This document shows positions 46,072 to 60,413 of a stretch of 64,000 bases of DNA, one piece after another; position 1 is the stretch's first letter; the number at the start of each line of letters is the position of its first letter. The stretch is from Zygnema cylindricum (lineage: Eukaryota > Streptophyta > Zygnematophyceae > Zygnematales > Zygnemataceae), in NCBI GenBank assembly GCA_037447655.1, contig JBBHKE010001891.1, positions 20,001-84,000 on the forward strand, read 5' to 3'. The position numbers and the translations under genes are program-made. Under the pieces are notes generated by a model. It saw only the letters and a list, made by a program, of their open reading frames with translations, ran no database searches and had not been told where the DNA came from.

Positions 46072-46621
46072 CACCGCCAATTGCTATTAGCGTTTAAGTT
46101 TTTTTAGCGTGAATGAAAAATTACCGTGGTTTACGCTAATTAAAAATTTTGAAATTTTGAAAAAAAAACATACATTTTAATTGTTTAATTATGGTAATTT
46201 GGATCTTGAAAAAAAAAATGTCGGTCGCAAACATGCTTACACTAATATAGGCTACCGTACAAAGTTTGACAAATCGTACACAAATCGTACGTTCACACAG
46301 TCGAAACGCGGTTGTGGGACGAATATGTGCGAATAGGATTTATTACGACCTAGGATTTTCCCCTTTTTAGAACGCACATTCTCATGCGTCCGCGGTTACT
46401 AAAACTAATTTATTGTACTTTTTACCTTCAAAAGGTACATTTATGTACATTCTAAACCATACACCACTCTATTTAAGAGGTAACGTTCTTTCGTTTTGTA
46501 CGGTACTTAGAACCCTACATAGAGTAAAGAAAAAAATAGAATAAATTATGCTATTTGAGAATAAAAAATAAAAAAAGCGGGAAGAAATTAGCATACACTA
46601 CGCTGATAGCGATTGGGGGTG
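46072..46621. mobile_element. CACCGC-family MITE (subfamily B)
   Basis: Ends CACCGCCAATTGCTATTAGCG / GATAGCGATTGGGGGTG with TA on both sides. It closely follows the copy at 43873. Confidence 0.85.
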
Positions 46622-46628
46622 TACTATA

Positions 46629-47111
46629 CACCGCGAATCATATTTAGGGTAAATAACGCTAATTCGGCCGCCCTAAATTTTGACTTTATCACGTTAAATA
46701 GCGTAAATGATTATAGTTTTTTCATTATTATATTCAAGGTAAGTTTAATTAGCGTAAAAATAATATAATATAGGTTCGTTTTAAATAGTGTAGAGAACGG
46801 AAGACGTCCGACTGTGCAAAATTGTACTTTTATAAGTAAAAAGGTACAAATAATGATTTAATACAGGCCGTTAACATGTAACTGCGTTTTAATAAACCGC
46901 ATAGTGCAAACTTCATAGTGACGATAAACTGTACATTTTGTCAAATTCTGTACGAATACCTTATTTACAGTAGAGATATTAGCGTGCCAAATTAGATTAT
47001 TTAAATAAATTAGAGTAAAATACCTTTTTGAAAAAAAAATATCACACAAATTAGAGTTCATAACTCTAATTATTTTTATCTTTTTCTTTACTCTAATTAC
47101 GATTCGCGGTG
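46629..47111. mobile_element. CACCGCG-family MITE (subfamily A)
   Basis: Ends CACCGCGAATCATATTTAG / CTAATTACGATTCGCGGTG with TA on both sides. It starts 7 bp after the previous MITE. Confidence 0.85.
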
Positions 47112-47316
47112 TATTGTACGTTACGGTACGTACCCACAAAACCTAAAAAATTTCCGTTTTTTGCATACCCAACCGTATTGTACATTTTTTTAATCACCCG
47201 ACCGAATCCATCTGGCCCTCAAAATTTGGCACCTGAATCCGTTCCAGATCCAACGCAACCAGTTGGGTGCGGATCGGGTATGGATTTAGGTACCCAGTTG
47301 TGACCTCAACCCAATA

Positions 47317-47605
47317 CTCGCCGGTCGCAACTTAAAATGCCAAAAGCGTAGTAAATAGGTGAAGCCCTAAGGGTGCATTTTTGCTAAGAGCGAACTCACT
47401 CACTCCAACACCATTCACAGAGAGCGGCCAAAGGAGCATCAATATAGTGGGTGATACATTATTGTGTGCTATGCCCAAATACTTTGTATTATGTTACTTA
47501 CGTAAGCTATACAAGGCAGGCCTGACTTAATTTAAGACACTAATGAAGTAGAATTTGACATTGATTTAGAGGATTCAACAAAAGTAGCCTAGCCACAAGC
47601 ACATC
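47317..47605. other. Short unique segment before the gypsy element
   Basis: No gene recognised. Ends in the 5-bp target site atagc (47606-47610) of the gypsy insertion. Confidence 0.4.
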
Positions 47606-47610
47606 ATAGC

Positions 47611-47819
47611 TGTTACAAGGTTACACAATTTGAGTACTTAGTGGCTAGGGCTAGGCTCCTATGGTTACAGTTCCAGAGCAGCGCAGTTGCGATCCCAAAC
47701 CAGCGCAGCGCAGCAGCATAGCAACTTAGCAGTGTAGCAACTTAGTAGCGCATTGACATTGCAGCGCAACATAGCAACGCCGCAGAATGTAGATTGAGCG
47801 GTGTAGTTCTAGAAGAATG
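47611..47819 (+). repeat. Gypsy 5' LTR, first part
   Basis: First 209 bp of the 5' LTR, ending in gaatg, the copia target site. It contains GCAGCG/TAGCAACTTAGCA-type repeats. The rest continues at 55095. Confidence 0.93.
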
Positions 47820-48709
47820 TGAAATTCTGTGGTCTCCATTGACTCACAGAATGAGCAGCCTATGTAAAGCCTCTAGGATAATATTTGCCCCTTCTACTTT
47901 CCCGCTGAATAAGTGCCACCCAGGCACACAAAAATTCTGACCACACTCACCTCTATGAGGACGAGACTCCCCTGAGTCAAACGCAAAAAGATTCACTGAA
48001 TTTGCTCCCCTGAGCAGTAAGTTATGGCTGGTCAAAGATGACCTTTATGGTTACAAGCTCTCTTACAAAGAGAGGTACCTAAATATTACTAAGTCTCGGT
48101 CTGCCTACTCACAACTACCTACTACTAAACCCTAGTCCAATAGGAACACTATATAGTACAAGAAGGTACAATGGGCGATGTACTTATTGTACGACCATTG
48201 TACGACAAGGTCTACTAGGTGACACCTGTCAAATCGGAAGCCATGGTTCCTCCTCCCATCTTCTCCGGTATCAAATAATGTGGCGCCACGTGGCACCGCG
48301 TGACGCTATCTCCGTATGCCGCCAAAAATCTCACTTCGCGTGGCGGCTATAATGTCGGCCGTCCGATCAAAACATATTTTACACGGTTCAGATTCGCGTA
48401 CATGCAGAAATTGCTCCTTTTGGTTATTCTGATGTTAAATAGCTGTTACGTTAATGTTTATATATTTATGAAGCCCGTCACGTGTATCGTTTCATAACGC
48501 CTTAATGGTTAAGGCGTTAGGCTATAGAGAAATTAGAGGTCACATATTCAAATCTAGACTTAGGCATCATTTTAGTAAAATACCCTTTACTTCAAAAACT
48601 GCCACTTTCTAAATATGGCGGCAGCCATGGCGCGCCTTTGATCCTCACTCTCTTTCTTTAAAGCAAAACTAAAATAGGGAAGTGAACTATTAATTACCTC
48701 TTTTCAACA
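47820..48709 (-). repeat. Copia 3' LTR
   Basis: 890 bp, nearly identical to 54201-55089. It contains a tRNA-like stretch (about 48487-48560). The purine-rich primer tract TTAAGGGGAG (minus strand, 48710-48719) abuts it. Confidence 0.93.
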
Positions 48710-48722
48710 CTCCCCTTAATTC

Positions 48723-49955
48723 CTAGTCACTTTTCAATTTCAATCCACAGTTTTCTCTGCAATAAATCAACTTAGGGGAAGGCACTGCTTTTGTCATCAT
48801 GTCTGCAATCATTTCTCTATCAGGTTTATGAACCAGTTTAATAATTTTTTTTTCTACCTTCTCTCTGACAAAGCTTAGTCTAATATCTATATGCTTAGCT
48901 TTGAAGTGATGTTTCGGATTAGCTGCAATAGAGATAGCAGCTTGATTATCACAAAAAACAATTTGAGTTCCAGACTTCATGAACCCAAGTTCTTCAAGAA
49001 GAGATTTGACCCACATTAATTCTTTGGTGGCAGCACAGGAAGCCATGTATTCAGCCTCCATAGTGGACTGAGCAACTACTTTTTGTTGCTTGCTACTCCA
49101 ACAACATGCTCCTGATCTAATTTGCAGCACATATCCAGTCGTACACCTCCTTAAAGGCACATCTCCATAACTGGCATCACTCCAAGTGGTGATGTCAGTG
49201 TGCTCCCCTCCCAAATGAAACCATAATTCCCTTATCCCCACCAGATACCTCATCACCCTTTTGGCAGCCTCCCAGTCTCTCTTTCTTGGTTCATTTAGAT
49301 TTCTACTAAGGACACCTACAACTGCAGCTATATCCAAACGGGTACAGTTCATAAAATAAATTAAACTGCCTACAATCTGCCGATAAGGGATATTTTCCAT
49401 AAATTTTCTTTCTATCTCATCCATCTCATCATTAATGATCAATATTCCTCCCTCTTCACTCCCCTCACTCACTTTCTTCAAATCCATGGGAGTAGTGCAT
49501 CCGTTTGCTTTCTCCATTTGAAATTTTTCTAGCATATTACCGATTGCTTCTTTTTGAGTGAGTCTTATAATTCTATTCCTTTTATCTCTCTCCATCTGAA
49601 TTCCCAAAATGTACTTTGCTTCGCCAAGATCTTTCATATCAAAACTGCTTCTAAGATCCCGTTTTAGTTTGTTAATTTTATCTAAGGACTTGCTTAAGAC
49701 CAACAAATCATCCACATAAATAGCAATAAATATCACTCCATTCTCATCCTCAAACAAATATATAGAGTGAATTGAACTAATTCTGATATACCCCAAACCG
49801 GTCAAAAATTCGTCCAGCTTTATATTCCACTGTCGCGGGGCTTGCTTAAGCCCATAGAGTGATTTTATCAGTTTGCAAACTTTGTTTTCTTCCCCACTTT
49901 CCACGAATCTTTCCGGTTGCCTCATGTAAACTTCTTCTTCCAACTCTGCGTGCAA
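48723..49955 (-). pseudogene. Copia reverse transcriptase (main part) and RNase H
   Basis: The frame carries SLYGLKQAPRQW, the catalytic YVDD (IYVDDLLVLS) and the RNase H landmarks STMEAEYMA, CDNQAAI and ADMMTK, ending at a normal C-terminus. The upstream RT portion lies in another frame (49922-50323), separated by a frameshift near 49950. RT copies the element RNA into DNA in virus-like particles. Inactive as it stands. Confidence 0.9.
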
Positions 49956-50323
49956 AAAGGGCGTTTAATATCCATCTGGTGGATTTCCATATCCTCCGCT
50001 GCGGCTATACTAAAAAGGATTCTAACAGAAGGAAATCTGACTACACGTGCAAAGGTTTCTTCGTAGTCTATCCCCTCTTTCGGAGTATAACCTTTTGCAA
50101 CTAACCTAGCTTTGTACCTCTCAATGGTATTATCCGGGTTTAATTTAAGTTTAAACACCCACTTACATCCGATCGGTTTTCGGTCTGGTGGACAATCTAC
50201 CAACTCCCATGTATTGGCTTCCATGATAGAGGCCATTTCTTCATTTATAGCTGTGATCAACCGGCTACTTTTTGGAGTGTTTATGGCCTCTAAGTATGTT
50301 TGAGGTTCATCTGGTTGAGACAT
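49956..50323 (-). pseudogene. Copia reverse transcriptase, N-terminal part
   Basis: Shows the copia RT start (TWELVDCPPDRKPIGCKWVF, KARLVAKGY) up to MDIK, after which the frame shifts near 49950. Stops around 50330-50360 also separate it from the integrase-hinge frame. Confidence 0.85.
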
Positions 50324-50360
50324 CTTTGTGAGTTGGCTATTTACTTGTCTTTCTTGAAGT

Positions 50361-52771
<2,411 letters not shown>

Positions 52772-54196
52772 TTAGACTAGGTATTTGCTAAGCTGTGGAA
52801 TGTAAAATACGTCTGAGAGTGTTACAATTGAGGCCTTTCCATCAACTAGAACCTTCAAGTCAACAGTTCCAACAAGACTTGAGGTTTCTACTTTACCATC
52901 TCCGTACTCTATCTCAACTGTTGGGATCTTTCTCAGTTTAGTGAACCACCGCTTATCTTTGCACATATGCATTGAAGCCCCTGAGTCTATGATCCACCCA
53001 TCCTCGGGGAGATCCCTCTTACCTCTGAAAGCACACTTTTGTCTCCGTGGAATGTCAACATGCTTTTCGGTGTTTTTCGGATTAAGAAGAAGCTCCTCAA
53101 TCTCCTCTTCTGGTTCAGTTTTTCCTTCCACTTCCTCATCATGAACTTGAGTCAAGAAAGCCTTTTTCTTTCCTCCATCCCTTGAGGTTCCTTGACCATC
53201 TTTCAGTTGAAGATCTGCAAGTCTGACACAATCTGCCATATAGTGTCCCGGTTTGTTGCAGAAGTGACATAATCCTCCTCGAGAAGTTCCTCTCCCCTGT
53301 CTATCAAATCTGCCTCCTCCTTGTCCTCTTCTACCAAAGTTTCGATAAGGATCTTTCCCTCTCTCCTCATCACGCTTCCGCCAATCAGCTCCTGCAGACA
53401 ATGCTTGAACACTTGGACTCCCTCTCCTAAGCTCTATGGTGCTTTCTTTCAATAAAATCATTCCCACTGTGTCATCCCAATTCCAATTGCTATCTCCCAT
53501 GTCCTGCAATTGGTTAATGATATTCTCATACTCTTCAGGTAGTTTCATCATTAATGTGTTCACTCTTTGTCTCTCGGACCATGAGTTACCTGCACTCTCT
53601 AACTCTCCAAATAATGCTCCTAAATCCTTGCAATTATTATTCATACTTCCTCCTTTGTAAGTATAAGCTGCAATCTTATTTTCGGCCAACTGTTGTTGCT
53701 GCAATGATCCACTCTTATATTTGTTAACTAGTGATATCCAAATCTGAGATGAATATTTGACATGCACAAGGGGAATGGCAATGCCCTTTGCTACACTTTT
53801 AAGAATTAATAGCTTAGCAACCTTGTCTTTGTAGTTCCACTTTTCATACTCCGATCTTTCGGTCTGAGCCGTTGTCGCCATTTTTGGTGGTGCTGCTGCC
53901 CGTAACGCCTTCGGCAATGGTGTCACTTGAGTTGCAACTCCTCCCTTTTCTCTTTCCATGACAATCTCCTCTCCTTCCTCATCTTCATCCTCAGTGATGG
54001 TGGCAGCTGTTCTACCAACTGTAGAGGCGGAGGTGCAAGAAAAACGTGTCTCTCTAAACCCAGGTGGAGGTGGGCATCGAATTTGTCCAGACACTATGCC
54101 CCATAGATGCTTCTCAAATAGTTCTCCCTCCATCATCATTTCCCAATAAAGAAAGTCTGATCCATCAAATATGGGCACCCTAGAGGGTGGGCCCAT
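52772..54196 (-). pseudogene. Copia gag and protease
   Basis: The likely start is the ATG at 54196, just inside the 5' LTR; an ATG at 54220 would lie in the LTR. The gag domain (FDGSDFLYWEMMMEGELF) is followed by a CCHC knuckle (CHFCNKPGHYMADC) and the aspartic protease site DSGAS. A TAA stop at 52772-52774 ends the frame before integrase, although the same frame resumes beyond it. Confidence 0.9.
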
Positions 54197-54200
54197 AACC

Positions 54201-55089
54201 TGAAATTCTGTGGTCTCCATTGACCCACAGAATGAGCAGCCTATGTAAAGCCTCTAGGATAATATTTGACCCTTCTAATTTCCCGCTGAATAAGTGCCGC
54301 CCAGGCACACAAATATTCTGACCACTCTCACCCCTGTGAGGACAAGACTCCCTTGAGTCAAACGCAAAAAAAATCACTGAATTTGCTCCCTTGAGCAGTA
54401 AGTTATAGCTGGTCAAAGATGACCTTTATAGTTACAAGCTCTCTTACAGAGAGAGGTACCTAAATATTACTAAGTCTCGGTCTGCCTACTCACGACTACC
54501 TACTACTAAACCCTAGTCCAATAGGAACACTATATAGTACAAGAAGGTACAATGGGCGATGTACTTATTGTACGACCATTGTACGACAAGGTCTACAAGG
54601 TGACACTTGTCAAATCGGAAGCCATGGTTCCTCCTCCCATCTTCTCCGGTATCAAATAATGTGGCGCCACGTGGCACCGCGTGACGCTATCTCCGTATGC
54701 CGCCAAAAAGCTCACTTCGCGTGGTAGCTATAATGTCGGCCGTCCGATCAAAACATATTTTCAAGGTTCAGATTCGCGTACATGCAGAAATTGCTCCTTT
54801 TGGTTAGTCTGATGTTAATTAGCTGTTACGTTAATGTTTATATATTTATGAAACCCGTCACGTGTATCGTTTCATAACGCCTTAATGGTTAAGGCGTTAG
54901 GCTATAGAGAAATTAGAGGTCACATATTCAAATCTAGACTTAGGCATCATTTTAGTAAAACACCCTTTACTTCAAAAACTGCCACTTTCTAAATATGGCG
55001 GCAGCCATGGCGCGCCTTTGATCCTCACTCTCTTTCTTTAAAGCGAAACTAAAATAGGGAAGTGAACTATTAATAACCTCTTTTCAACA
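54201..55089 (-). repeat. Copia 5' LTR
   Basis: 889 bp. Pairs with 47820-48709 and differs by scattered substitutions. The tRNA-like stretch is conserved at about 54868-54942. The gag frame starts right after its end. Confidence 0.93.
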
Positions 55090-55094
55090 GAATG

Positions 55095-55371
55095 TTTGGA
55101 TAGGTCTGGGTTGACCGTGAAGGTCCACGTGTACAAGTTGTACAGTACTAGGTTGACTAGCAGCTAGCTAGTTTAAATAGTCAAGTAGGCCTAGTGAATA
55201 GGGGGCTCTTTGATTAGATCTTCTCAGTGAGCGCAACCTTGTACTCCCTTCCAAGTAATGAAGCACAACCCTGTCTGTCAATGCTGTGTGATCCTACTGT
55301 TGCTACGGGAAGATCCTTGGTGTTTTCCGCTGTGCATTGTGGCGTGCTGAGTGCATTACTGCCCTTTTACA
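55095..55371 (+). repeat. Gypsy 5' LTR, second part
   Basis: 277 bp that, added to 47611-47819, equals the 486-bp 3' LTR. Ends CCTTTTACA. Confidence 0.93.
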
Positions 55372-55372
55372 C

Positions 55373-55384
55373 TGGTATCGGAGC
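55373..55384 (+). other. Gypsy primer-binding site (initiator Met tRNA type)
   Basis: TGGTATCGGAGC lies one base after the LTR and differs at one position from the common plant PBS TGGTATCAGAGC, which is complementary to initiator methionine tRNA. Confidence 0.88.
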
Positions 55385-55405
55385 AATTTCCCGTGACTCA
55401 AAAAC

Positions 55406-56965
55406 ATGGATGAACATGGCGTATCCACTACAGAAATGTTAGCGCAAGTTCTCAGGGAACTGGAAAGTGTTAGATTACAAAACGCGCAGCTGAGCAACAC
55501 CGTCGCAGCTTTGGAATCACGTCTTGGAGAGCGACCTCATGGAGGCATGGAGAGAGACTTCAAGAGACCGAATTTAAGACTTCCTGACGAGTTTGACCCT
55601 GCAAGAAACAAGAACCTTGACACATGGCTATTCTCGATTGCGAACTATCTCGAGAATTTTCCTAGCCTATCGGACCGTGAGAAGGTTCATTACGCGGGTG
55701 GTCTTCTTAAAGGGGCAACAGGAGCGTGGTGGAGGACATTAATAGAGGACGATGAGATACTGACTGTATGGGCACTTTTCGTTCAACTTCTCCGCAACTC
55801 TTGGTAGCCTGTCAACACGGTGAAGGCGACAAGAGATAAGGTCGCAGTTTTGAAGCAACGAACTTCGGTGTTGGAGTTTACGCAACGGTTCTTGGAGTGC
55901 AAAGTTCAAATACCTACGATGACGGAGGATGAAACGGTGGATTGCTACGTGAAGGGACTTAAATCATTTATTCGTAGGGATGTGGAACAGTGGCTTACTT
56001 GGGAAAGCACGACTCCTACTCTCTCGGCAGTCATCCAGTTTTCGGAGAGGACCGATTCGGTCGACTTTAACCTCTGGAGACCCTATCACTACGGGTCGAG
56101 CAACAGCGGAGGGAACTGACGAGACGATGGTCCAACCCCCATGGAGCTCGGCGCAATTGACAAGGATAAGGAAGTGGTTAACGTCCTGCGGAGAAAGAAG
56201 AAACATACCAAGACCAAGACCAATGACTTATCCCCCAAGGAGCTCCAGCGGAGGAGGCAAAATGGCCTATGCTTCTTGTGCGGCTCCCCATATCATATGG
56301 CTCGAGAATGTCCAAAACGGAAAGGTTCCAAAAAGGGAAAACTTAACGTCATGAGGTTAGCCGGAGAAGGAGGAGACCCTTTGATATTTCGGGGTCAAAT
56401 CGGAGGAAACGCAACTAACTTCATGGTGGACTCCGGAGCATCGTGGAACTTCATAAATGAGGCCACGGTGAATAGGTTGAAACTTCCTCTCGTAGTGCTA
56501 AAAGATCACCAGTCGGTACAATTGGCCGACGGAAGTTCCTTGTCAATTACCCATCGTACTCCAAGGTTACGCGTCGGAATTGGAAAGTTTCGATGGTATG
56601 ACACGCTTCATGTATTACCTCTTGGGGACCATGAGGTAATCTTGGGTAAGCTATGGCTGCAAAAATGGAACCCGATGATCGATTGGAGAAGTGGCGCCAT
56701 GAGAGTGAAGAAAGATGAAGAAGAGTTTGAGGTAAAAGCGGGAGCGGCTGGTAAGGGAGCGGAAGAGGGACGCCTACTTTCGGCCTTACACCTTAGGCTT
56801 AAGAGGGCACTCAAGAAAGGGGAAACGATTGTTATGGGGGTCGTCCAGCCAATGGAGGAGGCGAAAGCGGAGTTTTCGAGAAATGGAAGAAGAAGGACTC
56901 CGACTTCGACTCAAAAGAAAGTGACGACACTAGAAGGACTTCTGAAGAGGCCCCGGAAGTCGTGA
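55406..56965 (+). pseudogene. Gypsy gag and protease
   Basis: One frame with in-frame stops at 55805-55807 (TAG) and 56117-56119 (TGA). The N-terminus is coiled-coil-like, then a retrotransposon gag domain (WLFSIANYLENF..GATGAWW), the CCHC knuckle CFLCGSPYHMAREC and the protease site MVDSGAS. Gag would form the particle. The frame ends before RT. Confidence 0.9.
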
Positions 56966-57035
56966 CAAAACTTCTCGAGGAGTACGCATATGTATTTCCC
57001 CCGAAGCTCCCCGAAGGATTACTTCTGAACGCGAA

Positions 57036-58358
57036 GTAGACCATAAGATAGAGCTTGTTCCCAGAGCGGTACCCCCAGCTAATCGGATGAACAAGATGAG
57101 TTACACCGAGTTGGACGAACTCAAAAAGCAACTCGCGGAGTTGGTGAAAGCCGGAGCAATCGAACCGAGCAAGTCATCGTATGGAGCCCACGTTCTTTTC
57201 GTAAACAAGAAAAATGGAGGTGTTCGTATGTGTATAGACTACCGAGCGCTAAATAAATTAACAGTGAAGAATGCGTACCCTTTACTGAGGATAGACGAGT
57301 TATTGGATCGACTTCGAGGTGCTAAATATTTTTCGAAGATAGACTTACGGAGCGGCTACCACCGGATTCGAATTGCCGAGGGAGATGTGGAAAAAACGGC
57401 GTTTAGAACTCGGTATGGTCATTTCCAGTTTCGGGTAATGCCGTTCGGGTTGACTAACGCACCGGCAACTTTTATGCATTTAATGAATTCCGTCTTTCGA
57501 TAATATTTGGACCCGTTTGTAATCGTCTTTCTCGACGACATCTTGGTGTATAGCCAAACGCTGGATGATCATATAAGGCATCTACGGAAGGTCCTACAAA
57601 TCCTTCGGGAAAATAAGTTGTACGCAAAGAGAAGTAAATGCGACTTCTTCAAGGAGAAAATTGATTTTTTGGGCCATGTGGTGAGTCAGGACGGAATCGC
57701 AGTGGATCCGAACAAAACGAGGGCAGTAAAGGAGTGGCCGCAGCCGGCAAATATTACGGAGTTACAGAGCTTCTTAGGATTATGCTCTTACTATCGACGT
57801 TTTGTCGAGGGTTTCGAAAAAATCGCCGCACCGCTCACGGAATTACTCAATAATGAAGCGCCCTATGAATGGAAATCGGTGCAAGGGGCAGCCTTTGACA
57901 CACTAAAGGAGCGGTTGGTTACCGGCCCTGTGTTAGCTGTTCCCGACCCAGACTTACCTTGGACGATAATCACCTATGCCAGCAATACGGCTATTGGAGC
58001 AATCCTTATGCAGGATTAAAGAAAAGGTCTTCAACCCATTGCCTACGATAGTGGAAATCTAAAGGTGGCGGAGCTTAATTGGGCCACCCATGAGAAGGAG
58101 ACAATCGCTATCATTAATGCCCTGGAGGTTTGGAAGTGTTACGTTCAGGGGAAACGGATCACGGTTTTCACAGATCACCACGCCCTCCAGTACTTACAAA
58201 CACAACCGAAGTTGTCCAATAAACAAGTGCGATGGATGACGTCTCTTCAGACATTCAAACCGGAACTGGTCATTGAGTATAAACCGGGCAAGACGAACCC
58301 AACGGATGCGCTATCAAGAAGACCCGGAGTCGCTGCGCTAGCGGGGAAGCATCAATAG
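57036..58358 (+). pseudogene. Gypsy reverse transcriptase and RNase H
   Basis: RT motifs [38 protein letters not shown] and FLDDILVYS are in order, then the RNase H region [20 protein letters not shown] and NPTDALSRR. In-frame stops at 57501, 58017 and 58356 interrupt it. The frame differs from that of gag/protease. Confidence 0.92.
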
Positions 58359-59706
58359 CAAGCATCGCAGCTTGTAAACGTAAGCGTTGCGAAGGAGAAC
58401 ACCGCAACGTCGACTGCAGCGCAAGACCCGAAACTCAACGCAGTCACCAGTACGATGCAAGTAGACGAAGAGTGGTTAAGTAGGATAAAGGTCGCCTACG
58501 GCGACGACGACACACTGAAGGAACTCATTAAACAGAAGGTACTAGTTCGAACCGCCAATAGTATGTGGAGGTACAAACCGAGTCAAACAATACGACTGTA
58601 CGTTCCGACGAATATGGAGTTACGTCATACGATCCTTAAAATGAGTCACGATGAGCCGCTCACTGGACATTTTGGGCATGATAAGACAACCGCACGTGTC
58701 GCTAAGACATATTACTGGCCGAACATGACTCGCGACATTGCAGAGTATGTCCGGACATGCGACTCCTGTAACAGGAACAAATCGGAACCAGGGCAACAAG
58801 GTCTGTTACAACCCCTTCCAATACCATCTGTTCCTTGGGAAGCGATTTCGATGGAATTTATCGTAGCCCTTCCGCTGACTAAGGAGGGCTACGACTCAAT
58901 CTTCGTCATCGTGGATTACTTGACGAAAATGGCCCATTTCTTACCCACCTCCACTACTTGACGAAAATGGCCCATTTCTTACCCACCTCCACCACAGCCA
59001 CAGCACGGGATATAGCGAACTTATTCTTTCGGGAGATATTCCGCGATCACGAACTTCCGAATAGGATCGTCAGCGAGCGCGATCGCAAATTGTGAGTCAC
59101 TTTTGGCGAAATCTATTTGCGCTGTGTGGCACGCAGTTGGCCATGTCCATAGCTTACCACCCTCAAACTGATGGTCAGACTGAAAAGGTGAATCGAACTC
59201 TGGAGGAAGCGTTGTCAGCGTATGTCTCGGTGCATCAAACGGATTGGGTGGACCATTTAACAACGATTGAGGTGGCGTACAACAGTGCGGTACACTCGTC
59301 AACCAATGCTACGCTATTCTCACTAAATGGACGACAACCCATTCTTCCTCAACAACTTATTGGTAGCGGATTGCCATACGCCGGCAGCTCTAGATTTTGC
59401 CAAAACGCTGCAAGAAAACATGAAAAAGGCGACCAAGGCCTTACAGTTAGCAAAGGATCGCCAAAAGACGCAAGCCGACAATCACCGCATGGACGCCGTC
59501 TTTAACGTGGGGGAAAAAGTTCGACTTAATATGGCCAACATCTCCTTGCCCGGCGCCCTCTCTAAAAAGTTGGCACCGAAATTCACGCGCCCTTTCACAA
59601 TTCTTTCACGTGTGGGCGAAGTGGCTTATAAGTTGGATATTCCGCAAGACAAGCATATCCATAATGTTTTCCATGTTTCTCTCCTTAAACCATTTCTCGA
59701 CCCCGA
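58359..59706 (+). pseudogene. Gypsy integrase
   Basis: The HHCC zinc part (GHFGHDKT..TCDSCNRNK) and core blocks (MEFIVALP, YHPQTDGQTEKVNRTLEE) are present, followed by the C-terminal GEKVRLNMANI and HNVFHVSLLKPF. A 38-bp tandem duplication (58917-58954 and 58955-58992) and further shifts break the frame. Confidence 0.9.
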
Positions 59707-59960
59707 ATGATTTTTCCTAATCGACGACAGAATACTCCCTTGCCACCCGTGCGGGGTACCTCGGACGAGTATGAGGTGGAAGAGATCCTTCGGTCGCGCA
59801 ACTCTCGGAATTCCAACTCACGCCAAAATTTGGTGCGTTGGAAGGGCTATGGTGCTGAGGATGACTCTTGGATGGACGAGGAGGACATGAATTCCCCAGA
59901 GTTGCTGCGCCAGTTTCAGCAGAGTGAGGACACTAGGCTGCACCCGAGGGGCAATCGCAA
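59707..59960 (+). pseudogene. Gypsy integrase chromodomain
   Basis: EYEVEEILRSR, LVRWKGYGAEDDSWMDEE and ELLRQF form the chromodomain that defines chromoviruses and guides integration toward chromatin marks. The frame stays open to 60549, but the later part becomes non-domain sequence rich in CGCAGC words. Confidence 0.92.
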
Positions 59961-60413
59961 CGGCCGCATTCAAGGAGCGAAGCGCAACGTCGCAACCATC
60001 GCAATTATATTCGGGACGCGGCAAAGAAAAGATGCGGCGATGTCACCGCACCGCAGCGATGTAGCAGCGCAGCCACCGCAGCGCAGTACGTTCACAGTGC
60101 CGTCAGAGGAACGCAGTGCCACCGCTGCGCTGACAGGAAAGCGCAACGGCGCAATTGTGTTTCACCACGTTGGTAACACCGAACCCTCGGTTTCACCGCA
60201 ACTACGCAGTCTTATAATTGTTGGATGCTGCGATACCTTCGCACGCTGCGACGCTTCGCAGAGCCCAAAAGTGAAACCCTCAACCCTCGTTGATAAAGCC
60301 ATCATCCGCCCACGCGACCAACCCCGTCTCGGCAGTTTGGAAATTGCTTCCCTCTGTACAGTCAGTTTCCCTTCACTTCTGAAATTACCGGAATTTTCTT
60401 GCACAACGGTGTC

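Larger units (their letters stand above)
44658..47316. mobile_element. Second foldback element, related to 26732-28047, with three nested insertions
   Basis: Arm 1 is 44658-45822 and arm 2, inverted, begins at 45861 and ends near 47316. Both carry the AGAGGTCGCAAA ends and the CGGTCGGTTA-rich interior. Arm 1 contains four tandem units like those at 27532 (about 44915-45165) and a palindromic MITE (45182-45592). Arm 2 is interrupted by two TA-flanked MITEs (46072-46621, 46629-47111). The outer flanks show no clear duplication. Confidence 0.75.
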
